DNA from: [Pseudopropionibacterium] massiliense
Lineage (GTDB): Bacteria > Actinomycetota > Actinomycetes > Propionibacteriales > Propionibacteriaceae
Direction: 5' to 3'
NCBI RefSeq assembly: GCF_900607225.1
Contig: NZ_LR027842.1
Span: 2,384,980 to 2,448,979, forward strand
Length of the DNA: 64,000 nucleotides
Below the pieces are notes generated by a model that worked only from the letters and a program-made list of their open reading frames with translations, did no database searches and was not told where the DNA came from. Numbering within the stretch: position 1 is the stretch's first letter; each line of letters begins with the position of its first letter. The position numbers were made by a program, and so were the translations under genes. Shown in pieces: positions 7,139 to 16,745 of this stretch.

Positions 7139-8727
7139 CACTTCACCCCCGAGGTCGGTATGCCGTGGCCGTCCCAGTCGAGGAAGGTGCCCTGTCCCTG
7201 AGCGTTCTCCCGCCGGGCCTTCGCGGCCGAGTAGCTGCCGATCGTCACGGCAACGGGACCGCTGCCGGGGGCCGTGCCACCCTCGCCGACGGGGCATTCG
7301 GTGGAGATCGACTCCAGGCTGTGGGCCTGTTCCTTGTGCGACGGCGGGATGACGTAGCGCTCGTCGTACTTGGCGATCGCGAGCAACCGGAACATGTCCT
7401 GGATCTCCTGGCCGGTCATGCCGACCTTGGCGGCGATCTCCTCGTTGCCGGCCCCTCCGAGGTTGATGTCGCGCATGTAGGAGCGCATCGCGGCCATCTT
7501 CTCCAGGGCGGCGCGCACCGGGGTGACGTTGCCGGCCGTGAACAGGTTGGCCAGGTACTCCATGGGGATGCGCAGCACGTCGATGGCCCCGAACAGGTTG
7601 TCGACGTCTTCTGCGTCGTATCCGGTGGAGGCGACGGAGTCAACGATCGGCGACAGCGGCGGGATGTACCAGACCATCGGCATGGTGCGGTACTCCGGGT
7701 GCAGGGGAAGCGCCACCCGGTGATCCATGATGAGTTTCTTCACCGGGGAACGCCGGGCCGCCTCGATCCAGTCGTGCGGGATGCCCTGGCGTTCCGCCTC
7801 GGCACGGATTTCGGGATCCTCCGGGTCGAGGAAGACCGTGAGCTGTTTCTCGTACAGCTTGTGTTCGTCGCGTTCGGCCGCTGCAACGAGAACCGCATCG
7901 GCGTCGTAGAGCATCAACCCGATGTAGCGCAGCCGTCCGACGCAGGTTTCCGCGCAGATCGTGGGGATCCCCAGCTCCACGCGCGGGTAGCAGAAGGTGC
8001 ATTTCTCGGCCTTGCCGGTGTGGTGGTTGAAGTAGACCTTCTTGTAGGGGCAGCCGGAGATGCACATGCGCCAGCCGCGGCAGCGGTCCTGGTCCACCAG
8101 GACGATGCCGTCCTCGGCGCGTTTGTAGATCGCACCGGAGGGGCAGGAGGCCGCGCACGCCGGGTTGAGGCAGTGTTCGCAGATGCGCGGCAGGTAGAAC
8201 ATGAAGGTCTGTTCGAACTCGAACTTCACCTTGTCCTCGATGCCCTTGAGCATCGGGTCCTTGTGCCCGTACTCGACCGCACCGCCCAGGTCGTCGTCCC
8301 AGTTCGGACCCCACTTCGGGGTCATCTTCTCGCCGGTGATCAGTGAGTGGGCCGTAGCCACCGGGAAGTGCTTCTGCCCCGCCGGGGCGTTCAGCAGGTT
8401 CTGGTAGTCGTAGGTCCACGGCTCGTAGTAGTCGTCGATCTCGGGCATCTTCGGGTTGCCGAAGATGTTGAGCAGTTTGTGGAACCGACCACCACCCTTG
8501 AGGCGCAGCCTGCCGCGTTTGGTGACCTCCCAACCACCCTGCCATTTCTCCTGGTTCTCGTATTCCCGGGGGTAGCCGAGACCCGGGCGGGTCTCCACGT
8601 TGTTGAACCACACGTACTCAGTGCCGGAGCGGTTCGTCCAGGCCTGCTTGCAGGTAACCGAGCAGGTATGGCAACCGATGCACTTGTCGAGGTTCATCAC
8701 CATCGCCATCTGGGCCATGATTCGCAT
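7138..8727 (-). CDS. narH: Respiratory nitrate reductase beta subunit (Fe-S) NarH
   Basis: NarH carries electrons from NarI haems to NarG through one [3Fe-4S] and three [4Fe-4S] clusters. The 529-residue protein begins with a cluster motif CIGCHTCSVTC (Cys16, 19, 22, 26). In the middle it has CEHCLNPACAASCP and the NarH-specific CRGWRMCISGCPYKK, where Trp replaces a Cys and gives the 3Fe cluster. A further CTFCYPR...CAETCVGR motif follows. It lies 21 bases after narG and overlaps narJ. Confidence 0.96.
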   Translation of the reverse strand: MRIMAQMAMVMNLDKCIGCHTCSVTCKQAWTNRSGTEYVWFNNVETRPGLGYPREYENQEKWQGGWEVTKRGRLRLKGGGRFHKLLNIFGNPKMPEIDDYYEPWTYDYQNLLNAPAGQKHFPVATAHSLITGEKMTPKWGPNWDDDLGGAVEYGHKDPMLKGIEDKVKFEFEQTFMFYLPRICEHCLNPACAASCPSGAIYKRAEDGIVLVDQDRCRGWRMCISGCPYKKVYFNHHTGKAEKCTFCYPRVELGIPTICAETCVGRLRYIGLMLYDADAVLVAAAERDEHKLYEKQLTVFLDPEDPEIRAEAERQGIPHDWIEAARRSPVKKLIMDHRVALPLHPEYRTMPMVWYIPPLSPIVDSVASTGYDAEDVDNLFGAIDVLRIPMEYLANLFTAGNVTPVRAALEKMAAMRSYMRDINLGGAGNEEIAAKVGMTGQEIQDMFRLLAIAKYDERYVIPPSHKEQAHSLESISTECPVGEGGTAPGSGPVAVTIGSYSAAKARRENAQGQGTFLDWDGHGIPTSGVK

Positions 8728-8748
8728 GTTGATTAGGTCCTTTCCGGC

Positions 8749-11700
8749 TCAGAAGTAGGTGACGTCCTGGGAACGCTTGCGGATCATCGTGACCTCGTCA
8801 CGGTTGTTACCCGTAGGTCCGTAGTAGTTGAACGCGAAGGCGATCTGTCCGTAGCCACCGGCGATGTGGGTCGGCTTGACCATGATGCGGGTCATCGAGT
8901 TGTGGATGCCGCCACGGCGACCGTCGCGCTCGGTGAGAGGAACCTCGATGAGGCGGTCTTGAGCGTGGTACATGTACACGGTGCCCTCGGGCATGCGGTG
9001 CGACACGATCGCGCGGCAGCTGACGACGCCATTGCGGTTGACCAGCTCGACCCAGTCGTTGTCCTCGATCCCGACCTTAGCCGCGTCCTGCGGACTGATC
9101 CAGATCTGCTGACCTCCGCGGGAGAGCGTCTGCATGAACCAGTTGTCCTGGTACTGCGAGTGAATGGCCCACTTGAAGTGGGGGGTCAGGTAGCGCACCG
9201 AGACCCCTAGCTCGTTGACCTCGCCGAGGGGTGTTTCCCCGAACAGTCGGGTCATGTTGAGGGGACCGCGGTAGGTGGGCAGCTGCTCACCGAGCGCGAT
9301 CATCCAATCGTGGTCGAGGTAGAAGTGCATGCGCCCGGTGAGCGTGTGCCACGGCTTCATGCGTTCGACGTTGATGGTGAACGGGGCGTATCGGCGGCCT
9401 CCCGACTCCGAGCCCGACCATTCGGGTGAGGTGATCACCGGCTGCGGCTGGGCGACGATGTCCTGGAACTTGATGTGCTTGCCCTCGTGTTCAGCCGCCA
9501 GGTCGTGCAGCTGCATGCCGGTCCGTTTCTCCAGGGTCTTGAACCCCTGGGTGGCCAGGTGCCCATTGGTGGTGCCGGCCAGCGACATGATCGCCTCGGC
9601 GACGTCGATCCCATTGTCCAGCTGCGGACGGCCGTCGGCGGGGCCGCCACGGCGGGTGCCGTTCTTACCCTTGAGGTATTCGATGGCCGACGTGACGTCA
9701 GTGACGAGGCCTTTCTGGGCGGTGCCGAGCTTGTCGAGCAGCGGACCGACGGTGCCGTATTTCGCCCCGATCGCGGTGTAGTCGCGTTCGACGACGGTCA
9801 GGCGCGGCATGGTGACCGCCGGGATCGGATCCACCTCGCCCTTGCTCCAGTCCCTGACCACACCGTGAGGCATGGCCATCGCGTCCGGTGAGTCGTGCAT
9901 CAGCGGGGTGGCCATCACGTCCTTGCGCACCCCGAGGTGATCCTTGGCCAGCTCGGAGAGCTTGTCGGCGATCAACTGGAACGCCTCCCAGTCCGTCTTC
10001 GCCTGCCAGGGCGGATTGATGGCAGGGGTGAACGGGTGGATGAACGGGTGCATGTCGGTGGTGTTGATGTCGTGCTTCTCGTACCACGTGGCCGCGGGCA
10101 GCAGCACGTCCGACATCAACGTCGAACTGGTCATGCGGAAGTCCAGCGTCAACAGCAGGTCGAGCTTGCCCTCGGGCGCCTGCTCCCGCCAGACCATGTC
10201 CTTGGGGCGCATCTCCCCTTCCGCCTCGGCGGCGGTGACGGCGTGGTCGGTGCCGAGCAGGTGCTTCAGGAAGTACTCATCGCCCTTGGCGGTGTTGCCG
10301 ATCAGGTTGGAGCGCCACAGCGTCAGTGCCCTGGGGAAGTTCTCGGGATTGTCGGGGTCCTCGACCGCGAACTTCAGCCTGCCCTGTTTGAGCTGATCGA
10401 CGATGTAGTCGGGGGCCTCCTGCCCGGCGGCGGCAGCCTCGTCTGCCAGGGTGAGGGGGCTCTTCTCGAACTGTGGGAAGAACGGCATCCAGCCCAGTTT
10501 CGCGGACTGCACGTACAGATCGGAGGTGACCTTCTTGTCGAACAGGCCGTTGCCGAACTTCTTAGCAGAAAGAGCATCGGCGTCGAAGGTGTCGTAGCGG
10601 TACTGGTCGGTGTGGATGTACCAGTAGCCGGTGTGGATCATCTGCCGGGCGGGGCGGTGCCAGTCCAGCGCGAAGGCCATGGTGGCCCATCCCGTGATGG
10701 GGCGGGCCTTCTCCTGACCGACGTAGTGGGCCCAGCCACCCCCGTTGCGCCCTTCGCAACCGCAGAACTGGATCAGCGTCAGCATGGTCCGATAGATCAC
10801 GTCGGCGTGGTACCAGTGGTTGGTGCCAGCCCCCATGATGATCATGGAGCGCCCATTGGTGTCGATCGCGTTCTGCGCGAACTCGCGGGCGACCCGGATG
10901 ACCTGTGCGGCGGGAACGTTGGTGATGGTCTCCTGCCATGCGGGGGTGTAGATGCCCTCGACATCGTCGTAATCCTTCGGCCAGGCGCCGGGCAGGCCTG
11001 GGCGGGCCACGCCGTACTGGGCCAGCAGCAGGTCGAGGACGGTGGTGACCAGCCGGTCCCCGACTCTGCGCACCGGCACCCCGCGGCGCACCCCGAAGGG
11101 CTCCTCGGCATCGTTTGCGAAGCAGGGCAGCTCCACCTCGACCATCTCGTGCCCGGGAGTGTCCATCATGGTCAGGGCCGGTTTGATGTCGCCCAGGACC
11201 AGGTTCCACCTGCCCGCATCGGCGTCGCCGAAACGATGCCCGAGGGTGCCGTTGGGGCTCGCGACCCGGTCAGTGTTCTCGTCCCACACGAGCGGCTTGA
11301 ACATGGCATTGGCCTGCTCGGCCAGGTCCCCGCCGACATCGCCCGCGACGAGGTTCTTGCCCGGCCGGTACACACCGGGGGCGTGTTCGTCGAGGGTGAT
11401 CAGGAACGGGGAGTCGTTGTAGGTGCGGTTGTATTCGTCGAAGAACGGCACCCGCCGGTCGGCGAAGAACTCCTTGAGCACCACATGCCCCATCGCCATG
11501 CCGAGGGCCGCGTCGGTGCCGGGCGCGACCGGAACCCACTCGTCAGCAAATTTGGTGGCCTCCGAGTAATCGGGCGACATGACCACGACCTTCTGACCGC
11601 GGTAGCGGGCCTCGGTCATCCAGTGGGCGTCGGGCGTACGCGTCAGGGGCACGTTCGAACCCCACAACATCAGGTAGCCGGCATCCCACCAGTCGCCTGA

Positions 11701-12453
11701 TTCACGAACGTCGGTCTGGTCGCCGTAGACCTGCGGCGAGGCGGGCGGCAGGTCGGCGTACCAGTCGTAGAAGGACAGCATGCAGCCGCCGATTAGGCTG
11801 TGGTACCGGGCACCGGATGCGTGGGAGACCATCGACATGGCCGGGATCGGCGAGAAACCGGCGATCCGGTCGGGACCCCAGCGTTTGATGATGTAGGTGT
11901 GGGCGGCGGCCACCATCTCGACGGCCTCGTCCCAGTTCGCCCTGACGAAACCGCCCTTGCCGCGGGCCCGTTTGTAGGTGCGCGATTTCTCCTCGTCCTG
12001 GACGATGGAGGCCCACGCCAGCACGGGATCACCGTATTGGGCCTTGGCCTGCCGGTACATCTCCAGCAGGATGCCCCGGATGTAGGGGTAACGCACCCGG
12101 GTCGGGGAGTAGGTGTACCAGGAGAACGACGCTCCGCGCGGGCAGCCGCGGGGTTCGTACTCGGGCCGGTCGGGACCGACGGAGGGGTAGTCGGTCTGCT
12201 GCGCCTCCCAGGTGATGATCCCGTCCTTGACGTAGACCTTCCAGGAGCACGACCCGGTGCAGTTCACCCCGTGGGTGGAGCGAACCACCTTGTCGTAGGC
12301 CCAGCGGTCCCGGTAGAAGGAGTCGCTGCGACCGCCCTTCTTGTGGACGGTGCGCCCGTCACGGGAGACCTCACCCCGCGTGAAGAACCGGCCGGTGTCA
12401 ACCAGCAGATCCGTGAACGGACCGTCCATGCCCACCTCGTACGTGTTGGTCAT
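8749..12453 (-). CDS. narG: Respiratory nitrate reductase alpha subunit (Mo-bisMGD) NarG
   Basis: NarG is the catalytic subunit reducing nitrate to nitrite on the cytoplasmic side. Its 1234 residues begin with MTNTYEVGMDGP. The unusual His-coordinated FS0 cluster motif follows (HGVNCTGSCSWK, with His61, Cys65, Cys69, and Cys104 in PRGCPRG). The segment YDWYADLPPASPQ holds the aspartate that ligates molybdenum, and WGSNVPLTRTPDAH binds the cofactor. No twin-arginine signal is seen, as expected for NarG. The ATG overlaps the stop of the regulator upstream, so regulator and reductase are one transcript. Confidence 0.97.
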   Translation of the reverse strand: MTNTYEVGMDGPFTDLLVDTGRFFTRGEVSRDGRTVHKKGGRSDSFYRDRWAYDKVVRSTHGVNCTGSCSWKVYVKDGIITWEAQQTDYPSVGPDRPEYEPRGCPRGASFSWYTYSPTRVRYPYIRGILLEMYRQAKAQYGDPVLAWASIVQDEEKSRTYKRARGKGGFVRANWDEAVEMVAAAHTYIIKRWGPDRIAGFSPIPAMSMVSHASGARYHSLIGGCMLSFYDWYADLPPASPQVYGDQTDVRESGDWWDAGYLMLWGSNVPLTRTPDAHWMTEARYRGQKVVVMSPDYSEATKFADEWVPVAPGTDAALGMAMGHVVLKEFFADRRVPFFDEYNRTYNDSPFLITLDEHAPGVYRPGKNLVAGDVGGDLAEQANAMFKPLVWDENTDRVASPNGTLGHRFGDADAGRWNLVLGDIKPALTMMDTPGHEMVEVELPCFANDAEEPFGVRRGVPVRRVGDRLVTTVLDLLLAQYGVARPGLPGAWPKDYDDVEGIYTPAWQETITNVPAAQVIRVAREFAQNAIDTNGRSMIIMGAGTNHWYHADVIYRTMLTLIQFCGCEGRNGGGWAHYVGQEKARPITGWATMAFALDWHRPARQMIHTGYWYIHTDQYRYDTFDADALSAKKFGNGLFDKKVTSDLYVQSAKLGWMPFFPQFEKSPLTLADEAAAAGQEAPDYIVDQLKQGRLKFAVEDPDNPENFPRALTLWRSNLIGNTAKGDEYFLKHLLGTDHAVTAAEAEGEMRPKDMVWREQAPEGKLDLLLTLDFRMTSSTLMSDVLLPAATWYEKHDINTTDMHPFIHPFTPAINPPWQAKTDWEAFQLIADKLSELAKDHLGVRKDVMATPLMHDSPDAMAMPHGVVRDWSKGEVDPIPAVTMPRLTVVERDYTAIGAKYGTVGPLLDKLGTAQKGLVTDVTSAIEYLKGKNGTRRGGPADGRPQLDNGIDVAEAIMSLAGTTNGHLATQGFKTLEKRTGMQLHDLAAEHEGKHIKFQDIVAQPQPVITSPEWSGSESGGRRYAPFTINVERMKPWHTLTGRMHFYLDHDWMIALGEQLPTYRGPLNMTRLFGETPLGEVNELGVSVRYLTPHFKWAIHSQYQDNWFMQTLSRGGQQIWISPQDAAKVGIEDNDWVELVNRNGVVSCRAIVSHRMPEGTVYMYHAQDRLIEVPLTERDGRRGGIHNSMTRIMVKPTHIAGGYGQIAFAFNYYGPTGNNRDEVTMIRKRSQDVTYF

Positions 12454-13151
12454 TGCTTCTCTCCTTCGTGTCCGGTTTCCCGGCTGAGCCTCAGGCAGCA
12501 GGGTCCGCCCGAGAGGTCTGCTTCGAGTTCGACGTCCGTGTCGGGTTCCCCGAGCGCCCCCAGAGCCCCGCGGATGAGCCCCCGGTGTGCGCCACACACG
12601 GCCTCGGGGGACGAGAAAGCGGCCCCGCGGAGTGGGCAACCGCGCAGCTCCGCGGCCAGACAGCACGGCCCGGTCCGCGTCACCCGGGGGTCGTATCCCC
12701 AGGACCTCAACAGCCTGAGCACGACGTCGGCCTTGTCCTGCCAGCCGACCTCGGAAGGCGTGGGCAGCCCCAGGACGTCGGCGTCCAGGGTGCGCATCGC
12801 CCATTCCCTCAGCACCTCCTCGGCCTTGGCGCTCTCGACGTCCAGCACCTCGGCGAGCACCTCGGCCAGCAGCTGGTAATCGTCCTGGATGGTGACCGAG
12901 GGGACGGCGCGGGGCACCGGGAAGTAGCGGCGCCGGGGCCGCCCGACCCCCACCCGTTCGTCGCGCTGCAGGAGCCGTTCCTCGGCGACGAGCCGATTGA
13001 GGTGCACCCGGACGGTCGTTACGTGCAGCCGGAGATGCTCGGCGACCTCAGCGACCGTCAGACCCTCAGGATGGCGCGCGAGGAGGTCGAGGGCAGAATC
13101 CTGCGCGGATGCGGTTTGTTCGCCCCCGGCCAGCTGCCTCACGACGGTCAC
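12450..13151 (-). CDS. Winged-helix regulator with a cysteine-rich C-terminal domain, first gene of the nar operon
   Basis: The 233-residue product has an N-terminal winged helix (about residues 17-75: LDLLARHPEGLTVAEVAEHL then TTVRVHLNRLV and a GVGRPRRRYFP wing). Its C-terminal half carries six cysteines at 163, 164, 172, 186, 218 and 219 (GPCCLAAELRGC, AVCGAH, GGPCC). This layout resembles ArsR/SufR-like regulators (COG2345 type) that bind an Fe-S cluster. It is translationally coupled to narG and diverges from narK, so it probably senses oxygen, NO or redox state and controls both units. The sensing role is inferred. Confidence 0.8.
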   Translation of the reverse strand: MTVVRQLAGGEQTASAQDSALDLLARHPEGLTVAEVAEHLRLHVTTVRVHLNRLVAEERLLQRDERVGVGRPRRRYFPVPRAVPSVTIQDDYQLLAEVLAEVLDVESAKAEEVLREWAMRTLDADVLGLPTPSEVGWQDKADVVLRLLRSWGYDPRVTRTGPCCLAAELRGCPLRGAAFSSPEAVCGAHRGLIRGALGALGEPDTDVELEADLSGGPCCLRLSRETGHEGEKQ

Positions 13152-13341
13152 CGACGTCCTCCTGCAATCAGAATAAAAAGGGAAGCCCCGGCCAGTCCGA
13201 AACGAGAATTTAGCAATGAACTTCTTGCTTTAAGCCCCGGCTGTTAGGCCTTCCCGGCCTCGTCTGTTGACTTGATACTACAGCCACACATAGGCTCCTG
13301 CCAGCAATTAAAAGGGACCATCCCCCAATGGAGGGAGCGCC
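13152..13341. promoter_or_regulatory. Divergent control region between the nar operon regulator and narK
   Basis: These 190 bases must hold the promoters of both directions and are AT-rich relative to the flanks. Visible elements: an interrupted palindrome at about 13211-13230 (TTTAGCAA, 8 bases, TTGCTT); a direct repeat AAGCCCCGGC at 13183-13192 and 13232-13241; and for narK a possible TTGACT (13267-13272) with TAGGCT (13291-13296), 18 bases apart. The palindrome is the best candidate operator for the coupled regulator. Confidence 0.45.
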
Positions 13342-14640
13342 GTGAGCGCCGACACAACCAGACATCATGAGGCCCCGGGCGCCGTGCGTGTCCTCACGAT
13401 GTCCAGCATCTCGTTCACCCTGATGTTCGCCGTGTGGCTGATGTTCGGGATCCTCGGCAAACCCATCCAGACGGAGTTCGGCCTGGACTCCGTGCAGTTG
13501 AGCTGGATCAGCGCCGTCGCGGTCCTGAACGGCTCCATGTGGCGCCTGCCCGCGGGAATCCTCGCCGACCGTTTCGGCGGCAAGATCGTCTTCACCGTGA
13601 TGATGACCTTCGGGGCAGTGGCCTCACTGGCGGTTTCCTTCGCCGACAACTACGCGATGCTGCTGGTCCTGGCCTTCTGCGTCGGCATCGTCGGCAACTC
13701 GTTCTCGGCCGGTGTCGCGTGGAACTCGGCCTGGTACTCCCCGCAGCACAAGGGCTTCGCCCTCGGCGTTTTCGGCGCGGGCAACGTCGGCGCCTCCGTC
13801 ACCAAGATCATCGGCCCCGGCATCATCACGGCCACCGCAGGCAGCGCCGTGCTCGGTTTCCTCCCCGGCGGCTGGCGCCTCATCCCCATCGTGTACGCGA
13901 TCCTGCTGATCGTGGTCGGGATCCTCCAGTGGTTCATCACCCCCTTCCCGGATCGCACACCGGGGGCGAGCGCCAGGATCTCCGAGATGCTGACGCCGCT
14001 CAAGGACATCCGGGTGTGGCGCTTCAGCCTCTACTACGTGATCGTCTTCGGGGCCTACGTTGCCTACTCGGCAATCCTGCCCACCTACTACCAGGACGTG
14101 TTCAGGGTCGATCTCGGCACCGCCGCCCTCCTGACCACCACCTTCATCTTCCCCGCCTCTCTGCTGCGGCCGCTGGGCGGCTGGGTCTCCGACCGCTGGG
14201 GTGCCCGCACCGCCATGTACGCGACCTTCGTGCCGATCGGCGCCCTTTTCACCGTCCTGTGCATCCCCAGCGGGGTCGACGAGCAGGGCAACGCCTACGG
14301 CCTGCCGCTGTGGCTGGTGGTGACGCTGGTCTTCCTGATCGGCTGCACCATGGGCATCGGCAAGGCGGGGGTCTACAAGCACATCCCCACCTATTTCCCG
14401 CACCACGTCGGTTCCGTCGGGGGTCTCGTCGGCATGCTGGGTGGCCTGGGTGGCTTCTTCCTTCCCCCGATGTTCGCCTACATCGAGAAGTTCACGGGGC
14501 TGGCCTCCACCCCCTTCATCGTACTGACCGTCCTGACAGGCCTTACGCTGATCTGGATGCACCTCGTGATCTCCCGCATGAAACGGGCGAACCCCGACAA
14601 GGACCTCGTCGAGGTCCCCGACGGCACCCAGTCCGCGTAG
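13342..14640 (+). CDS. narK: NarK-type nitrate/nitrite MFS transporter (first copy)
   Basis: This 432-residue major facilitator with twelve hydrophobic segments should move nitrate in and/or nitrite out for the divergently encoded reductase. The NNP-family signatures are visible: the GNSFSAGVAWNSAWY stretch in TM5 and the later TFIFPASLLRPLGGWVSDRWG and GIGKAGVYKHIP blocks. The start is a GTG at 13342 with GGAGGGAG 5 bases before it. A second paralogue follows after 18 bases. Confidence 0.92.
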   Translation: MSADTTRHHEAPGAVRVLTMSSISFTLMFAVWLMFGILGKPIQTEFGLDSVQLSWISAVAVLNGSMWRLPAGILADRFGGKIVFTVMMTFGAVASLAVSFADNYAMLLVLAFCVGIVGNSFSAGVAWNSAWYSPQHKGFALGVFGAGNVGASVTKIIGPGIITATAGSAVLGFLPGGWRLIPIVYAILLIVVGILQWFITPFPDRTPGASARISEMLTPLKDIRVWRFSLYYVIVFGAYVAYSAILPTYYQDVFRVDLGTAALLTTTFIFPASLLRPLGGWVSDRWGARTAMYATFVPIGALFTVLCIPSGVDEQGNAYGLPLWLVVTLVFLIGCTMGIGKAGVYKHIPTYFPHHVGSVGGLVGMLGGLGGFFLPPMFAYIEKFTGLASTPFIVLTVLTGLTLIWMHLVISRMKRANPDKDLVEVPDGTQSA

Positions 14641-14658
14641 GAAGGAGAAGGAAGACCA

Positions 14659-16017
14659 ATGAGCACACCAGCAGAGAAACCCCGCTCCGGGGAGTGGCTC
14701 GAGGACTGGGATCCCCAGGACGAATCGAAGTGGGACTCCAGGATCGCCTGGACCACCCTGACCATCACGACGTTCTCGCTGACCATGGCGTTCGTGTCCT
14801 GGTTCCTGCCGAGCGCGATAATCCCGAAACTCACATCCATCGGCTTCGCCTTCAGCAAGGACGAGCTGTACTGGATGACCTCCATGGTGGGTCTGTCCGC
14901 GGGCATCCTGCGCCTGGTGTGGATGGTCCTGCCCCCGATCCTGGGCACCCGGAAGCTGGTGACCATCACGTCGGTGCTGATGATCCTGCCGCTGATCGGC
15001 TGGGGGTTCGCAGTCCAGAACCCGGGCACCCCCTATTGGTTGTTCATGGCCCTGGCCTTCCTGGCGGGCATCGGTGGCGGCGCGTTCTCCGGTTTCATGC
15101 CCTCTACCTCCTATTTCTTCCCGAAGCGCCTCCAGGGCACCGCGCTCGGCCTCCAGGCGGGCATCGGCAACTTCGGTGTCTCGCTGGTGCAGCTGCTCAC
15201 CCCATGGCTGATCGGTTTCTCCATGGTGTCCTGGCTGGGCGCCGCCCAGCACGGCCCGAAGGGTGACGTCTGGTACCAGAACGCGGCCTTCGTGTGGGTG
15301 CCGCTGCTGGTGGCCATCGCGGTGTGGGCCTGGCTGGCGCTCAAATCCGTGCCGATCAAGGCCAACATCAGGCAGCAGTTCGACATCTTCAGCAACCCCG
15401 ACACCTGGTGGATGACCTACCTCTACATCATGACCTTCGGCACGTTCTCGGGTCTGTCGGCCCTGTTCGGCCTGCTCATGGCCAACCTGTACGGCTCGGG
15501 GGCGGGCCTGGAGGACCTCGTCGCCCAGGGCTACGCGCTCAAGGACCCGGCTGTCTACGCCTTCCTGGGCCCGCTGGTCGGAGCCGGGGCGCGGGTGGCC
15601 TTCTCGCCACTGACCGACAAGATGGGTGGCGCGATCTGGACCCTGATCTCCGGGATCGGGCTGGTGATCTCCATTCCGGTCACCATTCTCGGTCTGACCC
15701 CGGACAAGAGCTCGGTGGTGGCTCTCGACAGCAGCTTCAACCTCTACCTGTGGGGCATGCTCGCGATCTTCCTGTTCTCCGGGATCGGCAACGCCTCGAC
15801 GTTCAAGCAGATGCCGATGATCTTCGAGCCGCGGCAGGCGGGCGGTGTGATCGGCTGGACGGCCGCCATCGCCGCCTTCGGGCCGTTCCTGTTCGGCGTC
15901 GGCGTGACTCTGCTGGGTGCTGTCGCGTTCTACTGGGTCGGTGTGGTCTTCGCCCTCGGCGGGGTGGTCATCACCTGGCAGCGTTACGCCCGCAAGGGCG
16001 CCCCGAAGCCCAGCTGA
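14659..16017 (+). CDS. NarK-type nitrate/nitrite MFS transporter (second copy)
   Basis: This is a 452-residue paralogue of the preceding gene with a longer polar N-terminus (about 30 residues) before TM1. The signatures GIGGGAFSGFMPSTSYFFPK and GIGNASTFKQMP mark it as a nitrate/nitrite porter. NarK1-like and NarK2-like pairs often sit side by side, one more like a nitrate/proton symporter and one like a nitrate/nitrite antiporter; which is which cannot be told here. A strong AAGGAGAAGGAAG ribosome site precedes the ATG. A long hairpin follows the stop. Confidence 0.9.
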   Translation: MSTPAEKPRSGEWLEDWDPQDESKWDSRIAWTTLTITTFSLTMAFVSWFLPSAIIPKLTSIGFAFSKDELYWMTSMVGLSAGILRLVWMVLPPILGTRKLVTITSVLMILPLIGWGFAVQNPGTPYWLFMALAFLAGIGGGAFSGFMPSTSYFFPKRLQGTALGLQAGIGNFGVSLVQLLTPWLIGFSMVSWLGAAQHGPKGDVWYQNAAFVWVPLLVAIAVWAWLALKSVPIKANIRQQFDIFSNPDTWWMTYLYIMTFGTFSGLSALFGLLMANLYGSGAGLEDLVAQGYALKDPAVYAFLGPLVGAGARVAFSPLTDKMGGAIWTLISGIGLVISIPVTILGLTPDKSSVVALDSSFNLYLWGMLAIFLFSGIGNASTFKQMPMIFEPRQAGGVIGWTAAIAAFGPFLFGVGVTLLGAVAFYWVGVVFALGGVVITWQRYARKGAPKPS

Positions 16018-16023
16018 TCACCG

Positions 16024-16069
16024 CCGGTGGCGGGTCCGTGCGAGGCCGGGTCGCACGGACCGCCACCGG
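16024..16069 (+). terminator. Long GC hairpin after the narK pair
   Basis: The arms CCGGTGGCGGGTCCGTGCGA and TCGCACGGACCGCCACCGG pair over 19 bases with one bulged G and a loop of 7. It starts 7 bases after the stop of the second narK and lies 21 bases before a tRNA gene. There is no T-run, which is usual in high-GC actinobacteria. Confidence 0.8.
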
Positions 16070-16090
16070 ATGGGATAAGCTGCCACAGTT

Positions 16091-16163
16091 GGCCCCGTAG
16101 CTCAGGGGATAGAGCACCGCTCTCCTAAAGCGGGTGTCGTTGGTTCGAATCCAACCGGGGTCG
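16091..16163 (+). tRNA. tRNA-Arg (anticodon CCT)
   Basis: A complete 73-base cloverleaf can be drawn: acceptor GGCCCCG with CGGGGTC, D-arm GCTC...GAGC, anticodon stem CCGCT/AGCGG with loop CTCCTAA (anticodon CCT, reads AGG), and T-arm GTTGG/CCAAC with TTCGAAT. The 3' CCA is not encoded. tRNA genes are common integration sites, but I see no element inserted directly at its 3' end. Confidence 0.95.
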
Positions 16164-16261
16164 CGGATGAAACGCGCTTGGTCATACGTGACCAGGCGTT
16201 TCGTCGTTTCCATGGCCGCTCTCCTGGCCCCGGGGCCGGTCGAATCGACTCGCGGGTGTTC

Positions 16262-16581
16262 CTACTGTCCCCGTTTCAGCAGTTCCTCGAAGGGGGTGAC
16301 CTGCTCGCACCCGTCGACGGAGAAAGTCGGCGTTCAGGGCCCGTCAGGCAGGAGCGCAGCTCCTCCACCGCCTCGTCGATGCGCCGCCGGAGTGCCGCCA
16401 CCCCGAACCTCCGAAGTCCTCGGTGACGGCGAAGACCCCGGTGCGGACCGCCCCGAGCCCCTCCTCGTCTGCGAGCCTCTCGATCTCGACGGTGGCCCTG
16501 ATGCGCTCGTGCTCGGTGGGGGGTACGCCCGGCGGCGGGGTCGGTGATCACGTCGCCGACGCTGAAGATTCCGAACTGCAC
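16262..16581 (-). pseudogene. Remnant of a luciferase-like (LLM) flavin oxidoreductase
   Basis: Starting from a GTG at 16581 the first residues (QFGIFSVGDVITDPAAGRTP) match the opening of LLM-class flavin-dependent oxidoreductases. The reading then shifts at a run of six C. Deleting one C restores TEHERIRATVEIERLADEEGL, the expected next helix. After that the barrel sequence is lost and only short unrelated-looking pieces remain before a stop at 16262. The normal family length is over 300 residues, so most of the gene is gone. Confidence 0.6.
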
Positions 16582-16745
16582 GTCTTCGCATCGGACAGAC
16601 CAAAGCTGATTGAATTGTAAATCGCTCTGGTGGTTGGCTCATTCCCCGCCCCAGCTCAAACCCACGGCTCAGCAGGCGCACAGCAAACCCACAGCCAGAC
16701 GTTGTTCGATGGAATCAGCAACGACCCTCGCAAAGAGAGCAGACC

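Noticed and set aside
16091-16163. tRNA-Arg as the attachment site of an integrated element
   Set aside because: No integrase, no repeated tRNA 3' end and no foreign-looking block follows the tRNA; the genomic island is 19 kb away.
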